A stretch of 64,000 bases of DNA from Coniella vitis (taxonomy: Eukaryota > Ascomycota > Sordariomycetes > Diaporthales > Schizoparmaceae), in assembly GCA_011317545.1 (NCBI GenBank), contig WUJK01000010.1, forward strand, positions 1,178,001 through 1,242,000. Reading direction: 5' to 3'. Under the pieces are notes generated by a model that made no database searches, was not told where the DNA came from, and saw only the letters and a program-made list of their open reading frames with translations. Of this stretch, positions 10,170-22,339 are shown in pieces (within the stretch, counting starts at the first letter, position 1; the number at the start of each line of letters is the position of its first letter). The translations under genes and the position numbers were made by a program.

Positions 10170-13125
10170 AATATATAAGTACTTATAAAGCGCTTTAATA
10201 ATAATAATAAGTATAACGTTCCTTATAACGGTATACTTATAGCTTACCCTATACTTAAGCTTATCTTAAACCTTAAAGCTATTTATATATATAATTATAA
10301 CGTTTAACGATAGGCTTATATATTATATATTATAATATAAGGCTGCCTCTTCCTTAGAATAACCGATATTAGGGTTTAAAATAGCCCGGTTAGGATACCG
10401 GGGAGGTAAAAGGGCTAGTTTAAGTATAATCGGAAACCTATATATAATATCTATAAGATATATATTAAATACCCTAACATTACGAATAATAAGAGCGTAT
10501 ATCCGCTTATAAAAAGGGTATTTTATATTTAGTAAAATATATTATAAGCTAGCTCGGTAAACCCCTACCCTAAGTATAAGCCTAGTTATAAGAAAGCCTA
10601 TTTTATAAAGAGCTATTACTATTTATATTATCTTCTATACCGATAATACCTTTTTAACACCTTTTATTAAAAATTAATCCGCTTTTTTTAAGCTATATTA
10701 TAAATATATAGCCCGGCTAAAACTAGGAGTTTATTATATATATAAATATCGGGATAAATATAACTATAATCGCTTTATAAAGGGATATTATAAGGGGGCT
10801 ATATTATATTTTATTAAGATTTCTAAAGAGAATAATAATCTTTATTATTTTATAAACCCTTTCTTCTATATATCGTTTACTTATAAGATACTTATTGAAC
10901 TAGAAGCTTAAATAACGGAAGCTAATTACCTTAGAATAAGAGGGTATATTAATAATAAGCTTTATAAATTTATTACTTATTATAATAGCCGGCTATATTG
11001 CCTTTTTATACTTAAAAAAGTAGAAAACCTTAATCTTCTTTATTATAAATTATATTATATTCTTTATAGTTTAATTATTAACGCTTATTATATCCGTCTC
11101 TAATAATATTATATTCTTCTTTATACTATTAAAGAGATAAAGGAAGAGGATATTATTTATATAATAAAAATACTTATTATTACTCTATAGAATAAGCTTC
11201 GAAAGGTGTATTATATATAATACCGGTAAGAGAAGTAAGCCTTAGGGTATATTATACTTTACTAAAGAGAAATCTATTATTAACCTATTTAAGTAAACTT
11301 ATATTTATTATTTTATTAGGAAAGTAGACATTAAATTTAATAATAATACTAAGAAGCTAAGAGCTTATAACTATATAATTATTAATCTATTAGGAAGAAT
11401 AATATTAAAAGCCCCTTATATATCTCTAATTATTATTATAATAACCTATCTTTAGAAGAATATTAGCTTAATATTATATATAAATATTATAATAAGGTTT
11501 ATTATAAAGCGTTTTAATAATACTTTATAATACTAAAGGTTAAAAACCCCTTTAATAAATAAGATTTAGGAAAGCTTATATATAATTAGCCTTTTAGCCC
11601 CTTAGAGAAGGTAAAAAAGAGAGTAATAAGCCTATATAACTTAAGGCTATTTATATCCCTCTTTCCTAGCTTAAAGTATATTAATACCTTAGTATAATAT
11701 TAGAGTCGAGGGAAATACCTTATAATAAGGTAATAATTCTAAAGCTATCCTAGAAAAGGGCTTATATTATCTTAATACTCCTTTAATAGATATATAAAGG
11801 CGTTATTTACCCCGGGGGAAGTAAATTTAACTCGGGTAATATACTCCTTAACCTTTTTAGGTATAGCTATATAACCCTATTAGAAATAGGCTTTAGAGAA
11901 ATCTTAGCCCTTAAATAGGTCTTTAATTAAATTATTATCCCTAAAGAACCGCTATAGGATCTTATCTTATAATAAGCTTACCTTCCTAACCGAGTTTTTA
12001 TATAATATCTTATTCTTTACTTATAATAGGGGAGCTTATAATAATATAATTAGCTTATATTACCCTATTATCTCGAAGATAATTATATTTAAGGCTATTA
12101 TATTAATCTTATCTTATTAAAAGGTCCGATAATATATATAAATAACCCCTTTAAAGGTATTCTTAGCTATTTAAAACTCCCTTATATATATTTAATAGTT
12201 ATATTAAGCCTTAATATATGCCCGGTAAACCTCTTCTACCTTATCGTTTTATTAAAGGGCTTAGGAATAAGGTTATAGTTAATATCCTATTACTTTTAAA
12301 GCCCTTCCCTAAAGGTAATTTAAATAAGTTACCTATTTATCTAGAGAAGCCGGGCTTTTTATCGAAGAAGGGATAAATATTTTTATTTGCTTTATCTCTA
12401 AAAAGCCGTTAAAAGCTAAAAAGGATTATAAAGCTATTTATAGCTAAACCGGCTATTCCTAAGGTAATAAAGGGCTATTATTTATAATAATAATAAAGGT
12501 CTTATAATTAAAGCCGGTATATAAGCTAAGAGCTACCTTTATAGTTTTTTCCGTTATATTCGAAAAGATAAGGTTTAAAACCCCGCTTTTAATATATATC
12601 GGGACGCCTGTAGTATTTATAAGAATATATCTTTAAATAATATTTAATCTTTAACCCGGTTATAACCCCTTTTATTAAGCTTACCCGGCTTATAAAGAGT
12701 ATATATTATATTTAAATTACCCTTAATTACCTACCTTTATATAAGAGGATTATTTAAAATATAATCGAATACTATATCCTCTTTGAATATCCGATAATTA
12801 TTAATTAAAAGGATTCTTAATCCCTTTAGCTAGAATCTATTTCTTATAATTAGGGGCTATTTCTATATTATATATAATTTATAGCCTTATTATATATATA
12901 TTAGGACCTAAGGCTTATTACTAAATAATTCCTATAGCTTCTCTTTATAATAGATTATCGGATCCCCTCCTTAATTATTTACTAGCAAAAAAAGCTTATA
13001 AATAGGGTATTTTTAAGTTCTTATATTATATATAGCTCTTAAACCTATAGAATAATAACCCCCTATTTAGTATAAAGTATTAATAATATAATATAAGTAG
13101 ATTCTTTCTTCCTTATATTCGCTTA
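10170..13125 (-). pseudogene. LINE copy B ORF2, partial and broken
   Basis: Minus-strand remnant of ORF2. It contains the endonuclease at the high-coordinate end, the reverse transcriptase through about 11000, and RNase H up to the point of interruption at 10170. Many in-frame TAG/TAA. Identified by alignment with ORF2 at 37350-40990. Confidence 0.65.
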
Positions 13126-13134
13126 AGCGATTAT

Positions 13135-14245
13135 AAGAAGAGTCCTCCGGCTATCGGAAAAGTATACCCTATTTATATAAAGGGTAGGTAATAGTATTTA
13201 AGCTCCTTTAAGGGCTAAGAATTATAATTATATCGTTTTTATCCTTATTTATATCTATTAGGGGGGTAAAATTCTTAATTATATTAGGGCTAGGATCCTC
13301 CAGAGGCGGTATAATAGCTAGGTTAAGATATAAGCGCTATTATAAGCTAGCCGGTAGTATATAATTACGGATATTATTATAAGCCTGCTTCCGGGAGGGT
13401 ATTCTAATAAATACCTATTTTATAAGCTTAGTAAAGGGTTAAGGCTTTTATTAGCTATTAATAATATCTATAAATATATTTATAATATTATAATAAGCCT
13501 TATTTATTTTCTTAATTCTTTTAAGTTTGAAAATAAACGGATAATAGAGTTATTTATTAATTATTATAGGGGCGATAATATAATTAGGGTAATTAAAGCA
13601 GATCGGCTTATAATAATTAGTATATTTAAACGGAAGTATATAAACCTCGACTTTCTAGGTATATTAAGCGTTAAAATAAGTAGGATATTATTTATTTCTT
13701 ATATAATATTTAGTTAAATAATAGCTAAGATAATTATTTATATAGAAGGAGAGCCTCTTTATCTTTTATATAAACCGAGCTTAAAATAAGTTACAAACTT
13801 AAAAGGGTTATACTTTATATAAAAAGAATATTAGGTAAATAATTATACTTATAATAAGGTTATATCTATTTATAAATAACCTATAGAAAATAAGCTTAAC
13901 TTTTATTTATATAATAACCTTCTCCCGGATATAATCTTTAAAAAATACTCTTTAAGAAGTAAAGAGGTTATATAGCTTTCTTAGGACCCCGGTTATTATA
14001 TAGGTGATCTAAGTCTAAGGTATAATTATTAAGGATATTTATATTAGCTTTAATAGCTTATCTTTTAAAGGGTTAATAAAAAGCTTATTATAAACCTCCT
14101 TATTTATAAGGTATAAAGCTTAATTAATAGGAGTTTTAAAAATTATTATTATATTAATTATAAGGATTTATAGCTAAATATTAATATTTAGCTTAAATCT
14201 TTAAAGGGGCGAGCTTATAAGCGTATTATAAGAAGCGGCTTTAAA
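13135..14245 (-). pseudogene. LINE copy B ORF1, broken
   Basis: Minus-strand Gag-like ORF1 remnant, collinear with ORF1 at 36230-37340. It is identified by position and by matching blocks such as the one around 13985 (rc of ...GGGGTCC.AAG...), which also appears in the other copies. Stops throughout. Confidence 0.6.
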
Positions 14246-14982
14246 AAGGATCTTTATATCCTACCCCTATTACCGGCTAAATTAAAAGCCGGCTTTTCGA
14301 GTATAATATATAGGCTCTATTAAGAGCCCGGCGGTTATATTTATAATAATAGCCTAGCTATAACCCTATTAGGGATATTAGATAAGTAAAGGTAGCTATT
14401 AAGGGTAGAATATTACTTATAAGGTAATAGCGGAAGGGGTTAGGTATATTAGAGTAAATCGGCTAATATCCAGGTTCGATAAAAAGTTTTTAAATTCCCG
14501 CTTAGCTAGACTTAGGAGCTAAAAGTATACCCTCTCTATATAAAGATACTCCTCGCTTTATAAAAGTTATTTAAAGGTATTAACTAGCTTTCTTAGGGTT
14601 TTATCTATTATTAATAGGATTATCTCCCGAGCTATAAATATACGCTATATACTTATAAGAAGGGTCCTAATTATATTAGGGGTAAAGGGGTTATCTTAAC
14701 GAATAATAATATCTTATTATACTTATAGCGTAATATAGCGGTATTTCTTCTATTATATAGAAGAATAAATTAATTCGAGATAAAACTAATATCCGTCTTA
14801 GGTATTAGTTTCCTAAGCGGCGTAAGGCCGCTTTATATTATATCCGTAGGGAGGGCCTTCTATAAGGCTATCCTACGACTATATTTACTTATATAAATAG
14901 GCTAAGTATTAGTAAATTATTAGCAAAACCGCGTATACCCTTAATAAAAGCAGGCGTATACGAGTAAAGTATCGGGAAGGAT

Positions 14983-15358
14983 ATATATTTAGTATTATAT
15001 ATAGCTATATTTAAAGATATTATAATATTTATAACGAGTTAAGCCTTATAGCGAATACTTTTTTATAAATAAAGCGTATCTTTATAAGTTTATTTATAAG
15101 CTTTATTAATTAGAAAGATAGGTTTTAGATCTTAAAACCGAATAGGAATTTATAATAATTAATATCTATAGAACGCTAATAAGCTTTATTTAATTCCTAT
15201 TATAATAAAGATAATATATCTACTTATAAGGTATCGTTTATAGTTATAAAGTATTATATACCGATCTTAATATCTTAATTCTTATACTTTATAACTTTAT
15301 TCGCTTATAGATAATATATTATAATTATTTATAACTTAATACTAAGGCTATATTATTA
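14983..15358. other. Unassigned 375-bp spacer between two LINE 5' ends
   Basis: Lies between the 5' end of minus-strand LINE B and the 5' end of the plus-strand LINE starting at 15359. It is AT-rich and RIP-like and has no match elsewhere in the window that I could find. No motif was recognised. It may be the original target DNA of this nest or a piece of another element. Confidence 0.5.
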
Positions 15359-16512
15359 CCCTTCCCGATACTTTTCTCGTATACGCCTGCTTTTATTAAG
15401 GGTATATACGGTTTTACTAATAATTTACTAATATCTAACCTATTTATATATAGGTAAACTTAGTCGCAGGATAGCTTCGTAGGAGGCTTTACCTACGGAT
15501 ACGATATAGGGCGGCTCGCCGCTATCTAAGGGATTAATACTTAGGATAAATACTAATTCTATTATAGATTCGATTTACTCCCCTATATAGCAGAAAAGGT
15601 ATTATAATACCGCGCTATAGTTATAGGAGGATACTATTATTCGTTAAGATAACCTCCTCGCCCCTAATATAGTTAGGACCCTCCTTATAAGCGTATACTA
15701 TATATTTATAGCTCGGGAGATAATCCTATTAATAATAAACCAAACCCTAAGAAAACTAGTTAATACCTTTAAAAGCCCTTTATAGAGCGAGGAGCGTTTT
15801 TATATAGAGAGGGTATATTCCTAACTCCTAGCTATAGCTAAGCGTAAGCTTAAAATTTTTTTATCGGACCCGGTTATTAGCCGGCTTACTCCGATATACC
15901 TAACTCCTCCTATTACTACTCTATAAGTAATATTCTACCCCTAATAGCTACCTTTACCTACCTTATACCCCTAATAGGGTTAAAGCTAGGCTACCGTTAT
16001 AAATACGGCCGCTAAGCTCCCGGCGGAGCTAGCTTATTATATTCGAAAATCCGGCTCCTAATATAGCCGGTAATAGGGATAGGATATAAGGATCCTCCTT
16101 AAGGCTACCCCTTATAATATACTTATAAGCTCGCCCCTTTAGGGATTTAAGCTAGGTATCTATATTTAGCTTTAAATCCCTATAATTAATATAATATTAA
16201 TTACTAAAACCCCTATTAGCTAAGCTTTATACCTTATTAATAAAGAGGTTTAGGATAAGCTTTTCGCTAACCCTTTAAGGGATAATCTATTAAAGCTAAT
16301 ATAAGCGTTTTTAATAACCGTATTATAAACCTAGGTTACTTATATAGTAACCGGGGTTCTAAGGGAGCTTTATAACCCCTTTACCTATTAGAGGGTTTCT
16401 CCTAAAGAATATATCTAGGAGGAGGCTATAATATAAATAGGAGTCGAGCTTATTTCCTATAGGCTTTCTATAAACGGATATAACCCTATTATAAGTACTA
16501 TTACCTAGCTAA
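15359..16512 (+). mobile_element. Host LINE (copy 2), segment 1: 5' region and early ORF1
   Basis: First segment of a full-length plus-strand LINE whose four segments (15359-16512, 16882-20033, 28884-29554, 53665-56948, plus small duplications) add to about 8.3 kb, equal to the uninterrupted copy at 35480-43772. This segment has the 5' end CCTTCCCGATAC, the 5' untranslated region and the start of ORF1, then is cut by a truncated LINE tail. Confidence 0.9.
16500..16512 (+). repeat. Target-site duplication of the truncated LINE tail
   Basis: attacctagctaa, repeated at 16869-16881 on the other side of the insertion. A 13-bp direct repeat is typical of target-primed LINE integration. Confidence 0.9.
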
Positions 16513-16868
16513 CGACGTATAGCACGTATATAGTACGGCTTCGAAACTAGTCTCGGCCGGTATCTAACGTCTAATAACTATACGGTAAGACGCTAATTTA
16601 ATAAAAACGTAGCTCTATACGGGCTATACTAATAATATTATATAACTCTGCTCTAAGACTAATCCCTAGAGCATTTAGCCTCTAGGACGTAGCTAATACG
16701 CTATAAAGTAGCCTTCGGGCTAGGGTTATATTACGAATATATATGCTAGGTAGGTATATATACGCTCCTTAGTAGTACGATAGGCAATATACGCCGAGAT
16801 GCCCCTTAGGAGGTATACTAGCGTAACTAGTCCGGCGTTAATTTAATTAAATAAATAAATAAATAAAT
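16513..16868 (+). mobile_element. 5'-truncated LINE insertion (last ~350 bp)
   Basis: Contains only the 3' end of the LINE family, from the cgtatagcacgtatatagtacgg region to a (TAAA)n tail at about 16850-16868, between 13-bp duplications. 5' truncation with an intact tail is the usual product of incomplete reverse transcription. It shows that the region downstream of ORF2, including the antisense frame, lies upstream of the true LINE 3' end. Confidence 0.92.
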
Positions 16869-17579
16869 ATTACCTAGCTAATATCCTTTTTATATAAAAT
16901 ATAACCTTTCTAGGTCTTTAACCTACCCTATACCCGGCTAGTATAGAAGACGGAGAGGCTCTCTTTCTATACGGATAGCTATCTTAGCTATTACTTAACT
17001 AAGCGTTATATAAGGAATAAGCGGTACCCTACCTACTCTAACGCTTAATATACTTAGGAAGGGGAGGTTTATACGCTTCCTCTTAGGTATACTAATTATT
17101 ATAGGCCGGTCCGCTTTAGCTACCCTAATTATATTACTACCCTTATAATAGTTAATAAGTAGCTTTATTACCCGTTTATCTCTAAGCTTAAAAGGATTAG
17201 GAATACGGGTAAAGCCCGCTATAACGATATAAATACGGCTATAGATATTACTAATAGCTAGTAGGAGCTTTAACCCCTTATTAAGCCTATAAAATAGCTA
17301 TTTATCGAAGGCCCCTCCCGGAAGTAGCCTTATAATAATATCCGTAACTATATACCGCCGACCGGCTTATAATAGCGCCTACGGCTCGATCCGGCTAGTA
17401 TACTACCTCCGGAGGATCCTAGCCCCGTTATAGAGAAAGAGCTTATACCCCCGGCGGATATAATTAAGGATAATAATAATATAGTTATAATCCTTAGCTC
17501 CTAAGGGGGCTTAAATACTATTACTCCCCCTATATATAAATAGGATATACCCTTCTAATAGCTAGGGGGCTTTTTTTAT

Positions 17580-20033
17580 AATCGTTTAAGTAAATATAAG
17601 GAAGAAATAATCTACCTATATTATACTATTAATACTCTATATTAAATAGGGGGTAAACGTTATATAGATTTAGGAGCTATATATAATATATAATACGAGA
17701 ACTTAGAGATACCCTATTTATAAGCTTTTCTCGCCGGTAAATAATTAGAAAGGGGATCCGATAGCTTATTATAAGGAAAGGCGGTAGGAGTTATTTAATA
17801 ATAAGCCCCGGGTCCTAATATATATATAACGGGGTTATAGGCTATATATAAAATAGTAATAGCCCTTTATTATAAAGGACGGATTCTAGCTAAAGGTATT
17901 AGGGGTCCTTCTAATTAATATTTACCGGGCGCTTAGGGAGGATATAATATTCGATTATATACTAAATAATCTACTTATACGGAGATAAGTAGTTAAGGGC
18001 GATTTTAATATAATCTATACTCCTTATAAGCCGAGTAAGCTTAATAAAAGGGGTAATAACCGGGTTAAAAACTAGATACTATTTAAATATATATTTTTTA
18101 TAAATACCCTGGGTATCCCTATATATATCTAAAGGGGGGTTTTTAACCTAATCTTCTTTAATATTCTAAATATAATTATAAAGGTTATTCCTAACCTATA
18201 TACTAGCTCTAATTATAAAACCTTTATTATAACTATCGGTAGTAATCCTCCGCTCCCTTAGGAATAGCTAATATAGCTATAGGTAAACCTATAATCCCTC
18301 CAGGCCTTTAAGGGCCTTTTAGAAATAAGGCTAATAGATATACCGCCCCTTTTATAAGCGGAAAGCCCGGCTTCTCTAAACAATTAAATAGCCCGCTTAA
18401 ACTACTTTTAGGGAAAGGCCTTAAAGGCGGTAGAATAATAATTATAACCCTATTCCTAAACCCTTTAATAGGATAATAGGGTAAAGGAGGTATACCGGGC
18501 GTATATTAGGGCCCGATATAATTATCGGATTTACTCGAGGGAGTTCTAAATAGCTAGGAATACCTTTAAGGGGGCTATTTAAGTATATCGGTAAGCTTTC
18601 TAATAGAATAAGATCGATATAATAGCTTCGGATATAAATATCTTCGGGATAATAGGATAATATAAGCTAATTATACCGTTATAAACTCCCCCGTTATATA
18701 TAAGGGATAGTATATTATATAAGGACCCTATTAAGAAAGCGAGCTTATTATAGGATAAGATTCTATACCGATTCTCTAGGGATAACGATTTAGTTAGGGA
18801 TCTACTTAAGGGCTAGGATACTTTTAAAGCTTATTTCTAATAGGGTTATATAGCTATACCTAAGAAAGTAGAGGAATATACTATCCGAGTTAAATCTACC
18901 TCTCCCGGGGTAAATAACGGTTCGGTATCCCTATTAAAGGAATATTAGGATAATATTAACCCCCTTCTAGTTCGGCTCTATAACTATTACCTTATTATAA
19001 GTTACTTTCCTTTACTTTAGCGCTATACTAAGGTATCGATATACCCTAAGCTAGGTAAGAGGGATATAAATAGCCCTAAGTTATATAAGCTTATTACTCT
19101 CCTTTCTACCTTTTCTAAGGGGCTCGAAAGGCTAGTTCTCCTAGATCCTACTTATTAAAGGGGTCCTTAACCTATAGTATTATAGGGCGCTATTAAAACG
19201 CTTTATAATAAACCTTATAATAGTATTTATATATAACGTCGAGCTAGTATTCTCCCGAGGGTAGGTTATTATAATAATAACTAGGGATATATAAGGGGCG
19301 TTTAATACTATCCTCCTTAATAGACTAATCGTATAGCTACGAGTCCTTAGTTTCCTACTCCTACTATTAAATCTAATAACCTCCTTCCTAATAATATAGC
19401 TAATATAAATCCGCCTAAATAGGTCGATAATAGGTTTCTCCTCGGTAAGATATAGTATACCCTAGGGCTCGCCTTTCTCGCCGGTATTATATATAATCTA
19501 CCTCTCTAAACTTATTCTATAGGGTAGTAATAGGTATTTCTATTATATAGACGATATTCTCTTCCTTCGTATATCTAATAATACGGAGAAAAATATAGTA
19601 TTACTAGAAACGGATATAATAAGCGTTAACGATTAGGCTTCGAGGAACGTAATATAATTCGTAGCGGAGAAGATAAAAGTTTTCTACTTCTTAAGGCGTA
19701 GGGAAGTAGTATAGCCGGCTATTATAATAAGCAGTAAGCGTATAAAGCCTATTATTAATATACCCTCCTATTCTAAGGTAATTAGCTTCCGCTAGCTAAG
19801 ATTCTAGTTTAATAAGCGTTTTATAGGTAGGAGGTATATTAAGGAAAGGGTTTATAAGATAATAAAGGTTATAGCCTACCTTAAGAGCCTTAGGAAGGTA
19901 TAATATTACCCCCCTATAGCGTCCCTTTATAAAGCGGTCGCGGTAATACTTATCCCGATACTTATATATATAGCGGATACCTAGTTTCGACCGGGCTATA
20001 CGCCTACGGTATAGCTTAAGAAGGCGGATTAAC
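17580..20033 (+). pseudogene. Copy 2 ORF2, N-terminal part (endonuclease and RT)
   Basis: ORF2 of a Tad1/I-type LINE: APE-like endonuclease with a GDFN-type motif near 18000, then reverse transcriptase whose catalytic box reads YIDDI near 19545. Both Asp codons survive, which fits RIP specificity because the second Asp is preceded by C and not T. The frame is broken by TAG/TAA codons and then by gypsy B at 20034. RNase H and the C-terminus continue at 28884-29554 and 53665 onward. Confidence 0.75.
20029..20033. repeat. Target-site duplication of gypsy B
   Basis: ttaac before LTR1, repeated at 28879-28883 after LTR3. The host LINE sequence resumes in register after it, as comparison with the copy around 39810 shows. 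Confidence 0.8.
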
Positions 20034-20373
20034 TATAAACGGGTATCGAGAGAGCGTTCGTAGTTTCGATCCTAATTTCTATTATTAACTAACTTAAGGA
20101 GAGAAGTAAGGGTAGTATCTATATAGCGGCGCGAGAGCTACTCTTAAGTAGCTCTTATATTTAAGATCTACCTATAGATAGAGTTTTCTATAGGTTTACC
20201 GTCGATATAGGGTTTTATTACCGATAGTCTTTTATACGGCTTATAAGCTATTCGGAAGACGCTCTTATTTAGCGCTTATATAATACTAGTCTCTAGATAA
20301 GAAAGGAATATATTAATTAAGGCTTTATACCCTAATATACCGAAGCTATATATTTACCTATAAGCTTATAATA
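20034..20373 (-). repeat. Gypsy B LTR 1 (outer left)
   Basis: About 340 bp, starting TATAAACGGG and ending CTTATAATA on the plus strand. The TA ends are what TG...CA becomes after RIP. Nearly identical to LTR 2 and LTR 3 apart from C/T and G/A differences. Followed by ttacccccc, which is a purine run on the element's sense strand. Confidence 0.88.
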
Positions 20374-20754
20374 TTACCCCCCTGCTTAGGCCGAACGCCC
20401 TCTTATAAAGCCGTATATAATATAATAGCTACCTAAAAAGTATAACGATATAACGCCGCTACGCCCGCCTACCCTATTAAAGGAGCCTTATCCTTATACT
20501 TAGCGAGTATAAAAGGAGTCTTATATCCGCGGAGCTCCTTTTAACCTAGCTATCGGCGAGTTTATAAGTTCTACCGCCTATTATTCGTTAATAGAATAAT
20601 AGTAACGCCCTTAATTTAGTAAGCGGTTATAGATATAATATCTTTACTCTTAGAGCTTCGAAAAAGTATAAATACCCCTTTAACCCCTATTCTAAGGGTC
20701 GTTCCTTCCTCTTAATTAAACTAAAGCCCTTATAAATTATACGAAACTAACCCT

Positions 20755-21618
20755 TATAATAATAAAGTAAATATCGTACCTTTCCTATTTATCCTCTACT
20801 TATACTTAGCTTTATTAATAATATAAATATTACTACTCGCTTTAAGTAAGCTAATATAGCTCCTATTATTATACCTACCGCTATTATCCCCGCTATTACT
20901 ATAGGTTCTATAGCTACTCCTATAGCGGTAGTACCTATAACTATAATTATAGCTACTCTTACCGCGCCTACCGCTATTCCTACCGCTACTATCCTCGCCC
21001 CTACCGCTATCTAGCTTAATAAAGCTATTAATAAGCTTATTTAAAGTATTATTACTATTAACCCGTAGCTCTAATCTTATATTACCCTCCCCGAGGGTAT
21101 TAGGGACGAATAATATCTACCTTATATTATAAGGGCTTTTAAAAACCCCCTCTCCCTTTACCTTTATAGTATTAGTAAGTAATACTTCCCCTACTTCTTC
21201 GTAGCTTATTAATTATTATAGCTAGCGCTTATTATTTCCCCTATAGGACGAATAAGAAGGGTAAGAACTCCGGCTATTCCTATATTCCCCTTTATTAGAT
21301 CGACGAGATATATACCGCTATTATTACTATAGTTAACTATTCCCTCGCTTATAATACTTCCAACCCTAGTATATATTACTCCTTCCTTACTTACGCTTTC
21401 CCGTATTTATATATTCTAAATACTCTCCGCCCCTAAGCCTTTATTATTCTCGCTATACGCTATACCTATAACTATCTACCTAAATTAGGTAAAACTTAGG
21501 CTAGCTATAATAAGGTCCGATTATTAAATAATAAGTATACCCGTAGTATATATACCTACTACCTTTTCCCTATTCGTATCCTACTAACTTTATATTAGCG
21601 CTATAGCTATAAGCTTAT
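20755..21618 (+). pseudogene. Gypsy B antisense ORF, duplicated partial copy
   Basis: Plus-strand frame matching 22340-23394, with the same Ala/Thr/Pro-rich block (about 20870-21010) and the Tyr-rich C-terminal block. It stops at 21618 where LTR 2 begins, so about the last 60 codons are missing. Broken by RIP-type stops. Confidence 0.6.
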
Positions 21619-21957
21619 TATAAACGGGTATCGAGAGAGCGTTCGCAGTTTCGATCCTAATTTCTATTATTAACTAACTTAAGGAGAGAAGTAAGGGTAA
21701 TATCTATATAGCGGTACGAGAGCTACTCTTAAATAGCTCTTACGTTTAAGATCTACCTATAGATAGAGTTTTCTATAGGTTTACCGTCGATACGGGTCCT
21801 ATTACCGATAGTCTTTTATACGGCTTATAAGCTACTCGAAAGACGCTCTTATCTAGCGCTTATATAATACTAATCTCCAGACGAGAAGGGAATATACTAA
21901 CTAAGGCTTTATACCCTAATATACCGAAGCTATATATTTACCTATAGGCTTATAATA
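21619..21957 (-). repeat. Gypsy B LTR 2 (internal)
   Basis: 339-bp LTR with the same ends as LTR 1 and LTR 3. It borders the main internal region and is followed by ttacccccc, the purine run on the sense strand. It is probably the original 3' LTR of the coding unit. Confidence 0.88.
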
Positions 21958-22339
21958 TTACCCCCCTACTTAAGCCGAACGCCCTCCTATAAAGCTATAT
22001 ATAGTATAATAGCTACCTAAAAAGTATAACGATATAACGCCGCTACGCCCGCCTACCCTATTAAAGGAGCCTTATCCTTATACTTAGCGAGTATAAAAGG
22101 AGTCTTATATCCGCGGAGCTCCTTTTAACCTAGCTATCGGCGAGTTTATAAGTTCTACCGCCTATTATTCGTTAATAGAATAATAGTAACGCCCTTAATT
22201 TAGTAAGCGGTTATAGATATAATATCTTTACTCTTAGAGCTTCGAAAAAGTATAAATACCCCTTTAACCCCTATTCTAAAGGTTATTCCTTCCTTTTAAT
22301 TAAACTAAAGCCTTTATAAGTTATACGAAACTAACCCCT

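Larger units (their letters stand above)
10170..14982 (-). mobile_element. LINE copy B, minus strand, 3' part missing
   Basis: Runs from the LINE 5' end at about 14980 (rc of CCTTCCCGATAC) down to the RNase H region at 10170, where fragment A begins. About 4.8 kb of the 8.3-kb element is present: 5' region, ORF1, endonuclease, reverse transcriptase and the start of RNase H. Saturated for CpA-to-TpA change. Confidence 0.85.
16177..17570 (+). pseudogene. Copy 2 ORF1 (Gag-like), split by the LINE tail
   Basis: Gag-like ORF1 of the host LINE, collinear with 36230-37340 but interrupted at 16513-16868. The part after the insertion keeps a stretch with many Tyr codons at zinc-knuckle Cys/His positions (about 16980-17180). 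Stops are of the Gln/Trp type. RNA-binding role inferred from the LINE family. Confidence 0.6.
16882..20033 (+). mobile_element. Host LINE (copy 2), segment 2: ORF1 end to ORF2 RT
   Basis: Continues the host LINE after the truncated tail: rest of ORF1, endonuclease and reverse transcriptase. It ends at the ttaac target site of gypsy B and resumes at 28884. Confidence 0.9.
20034..21618. repeat. 1.6-kb direct duplication (unit 1)
   Basis: LTR 1 plus the adjoining 1.24 kb is repeated in the same orientation as LTR 2 plus 21958-23203. The units diverge by scattered C/T and G/A changes. Unit 1 ends abruptly at ...ctataagcttat, where unit 2 continues into acgctattaagc. This arrangement suggests unequal exchange between LTRs or template switching, not a separate insertion, because only the outer edges carry ttaac. 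Confidence 0.85.
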
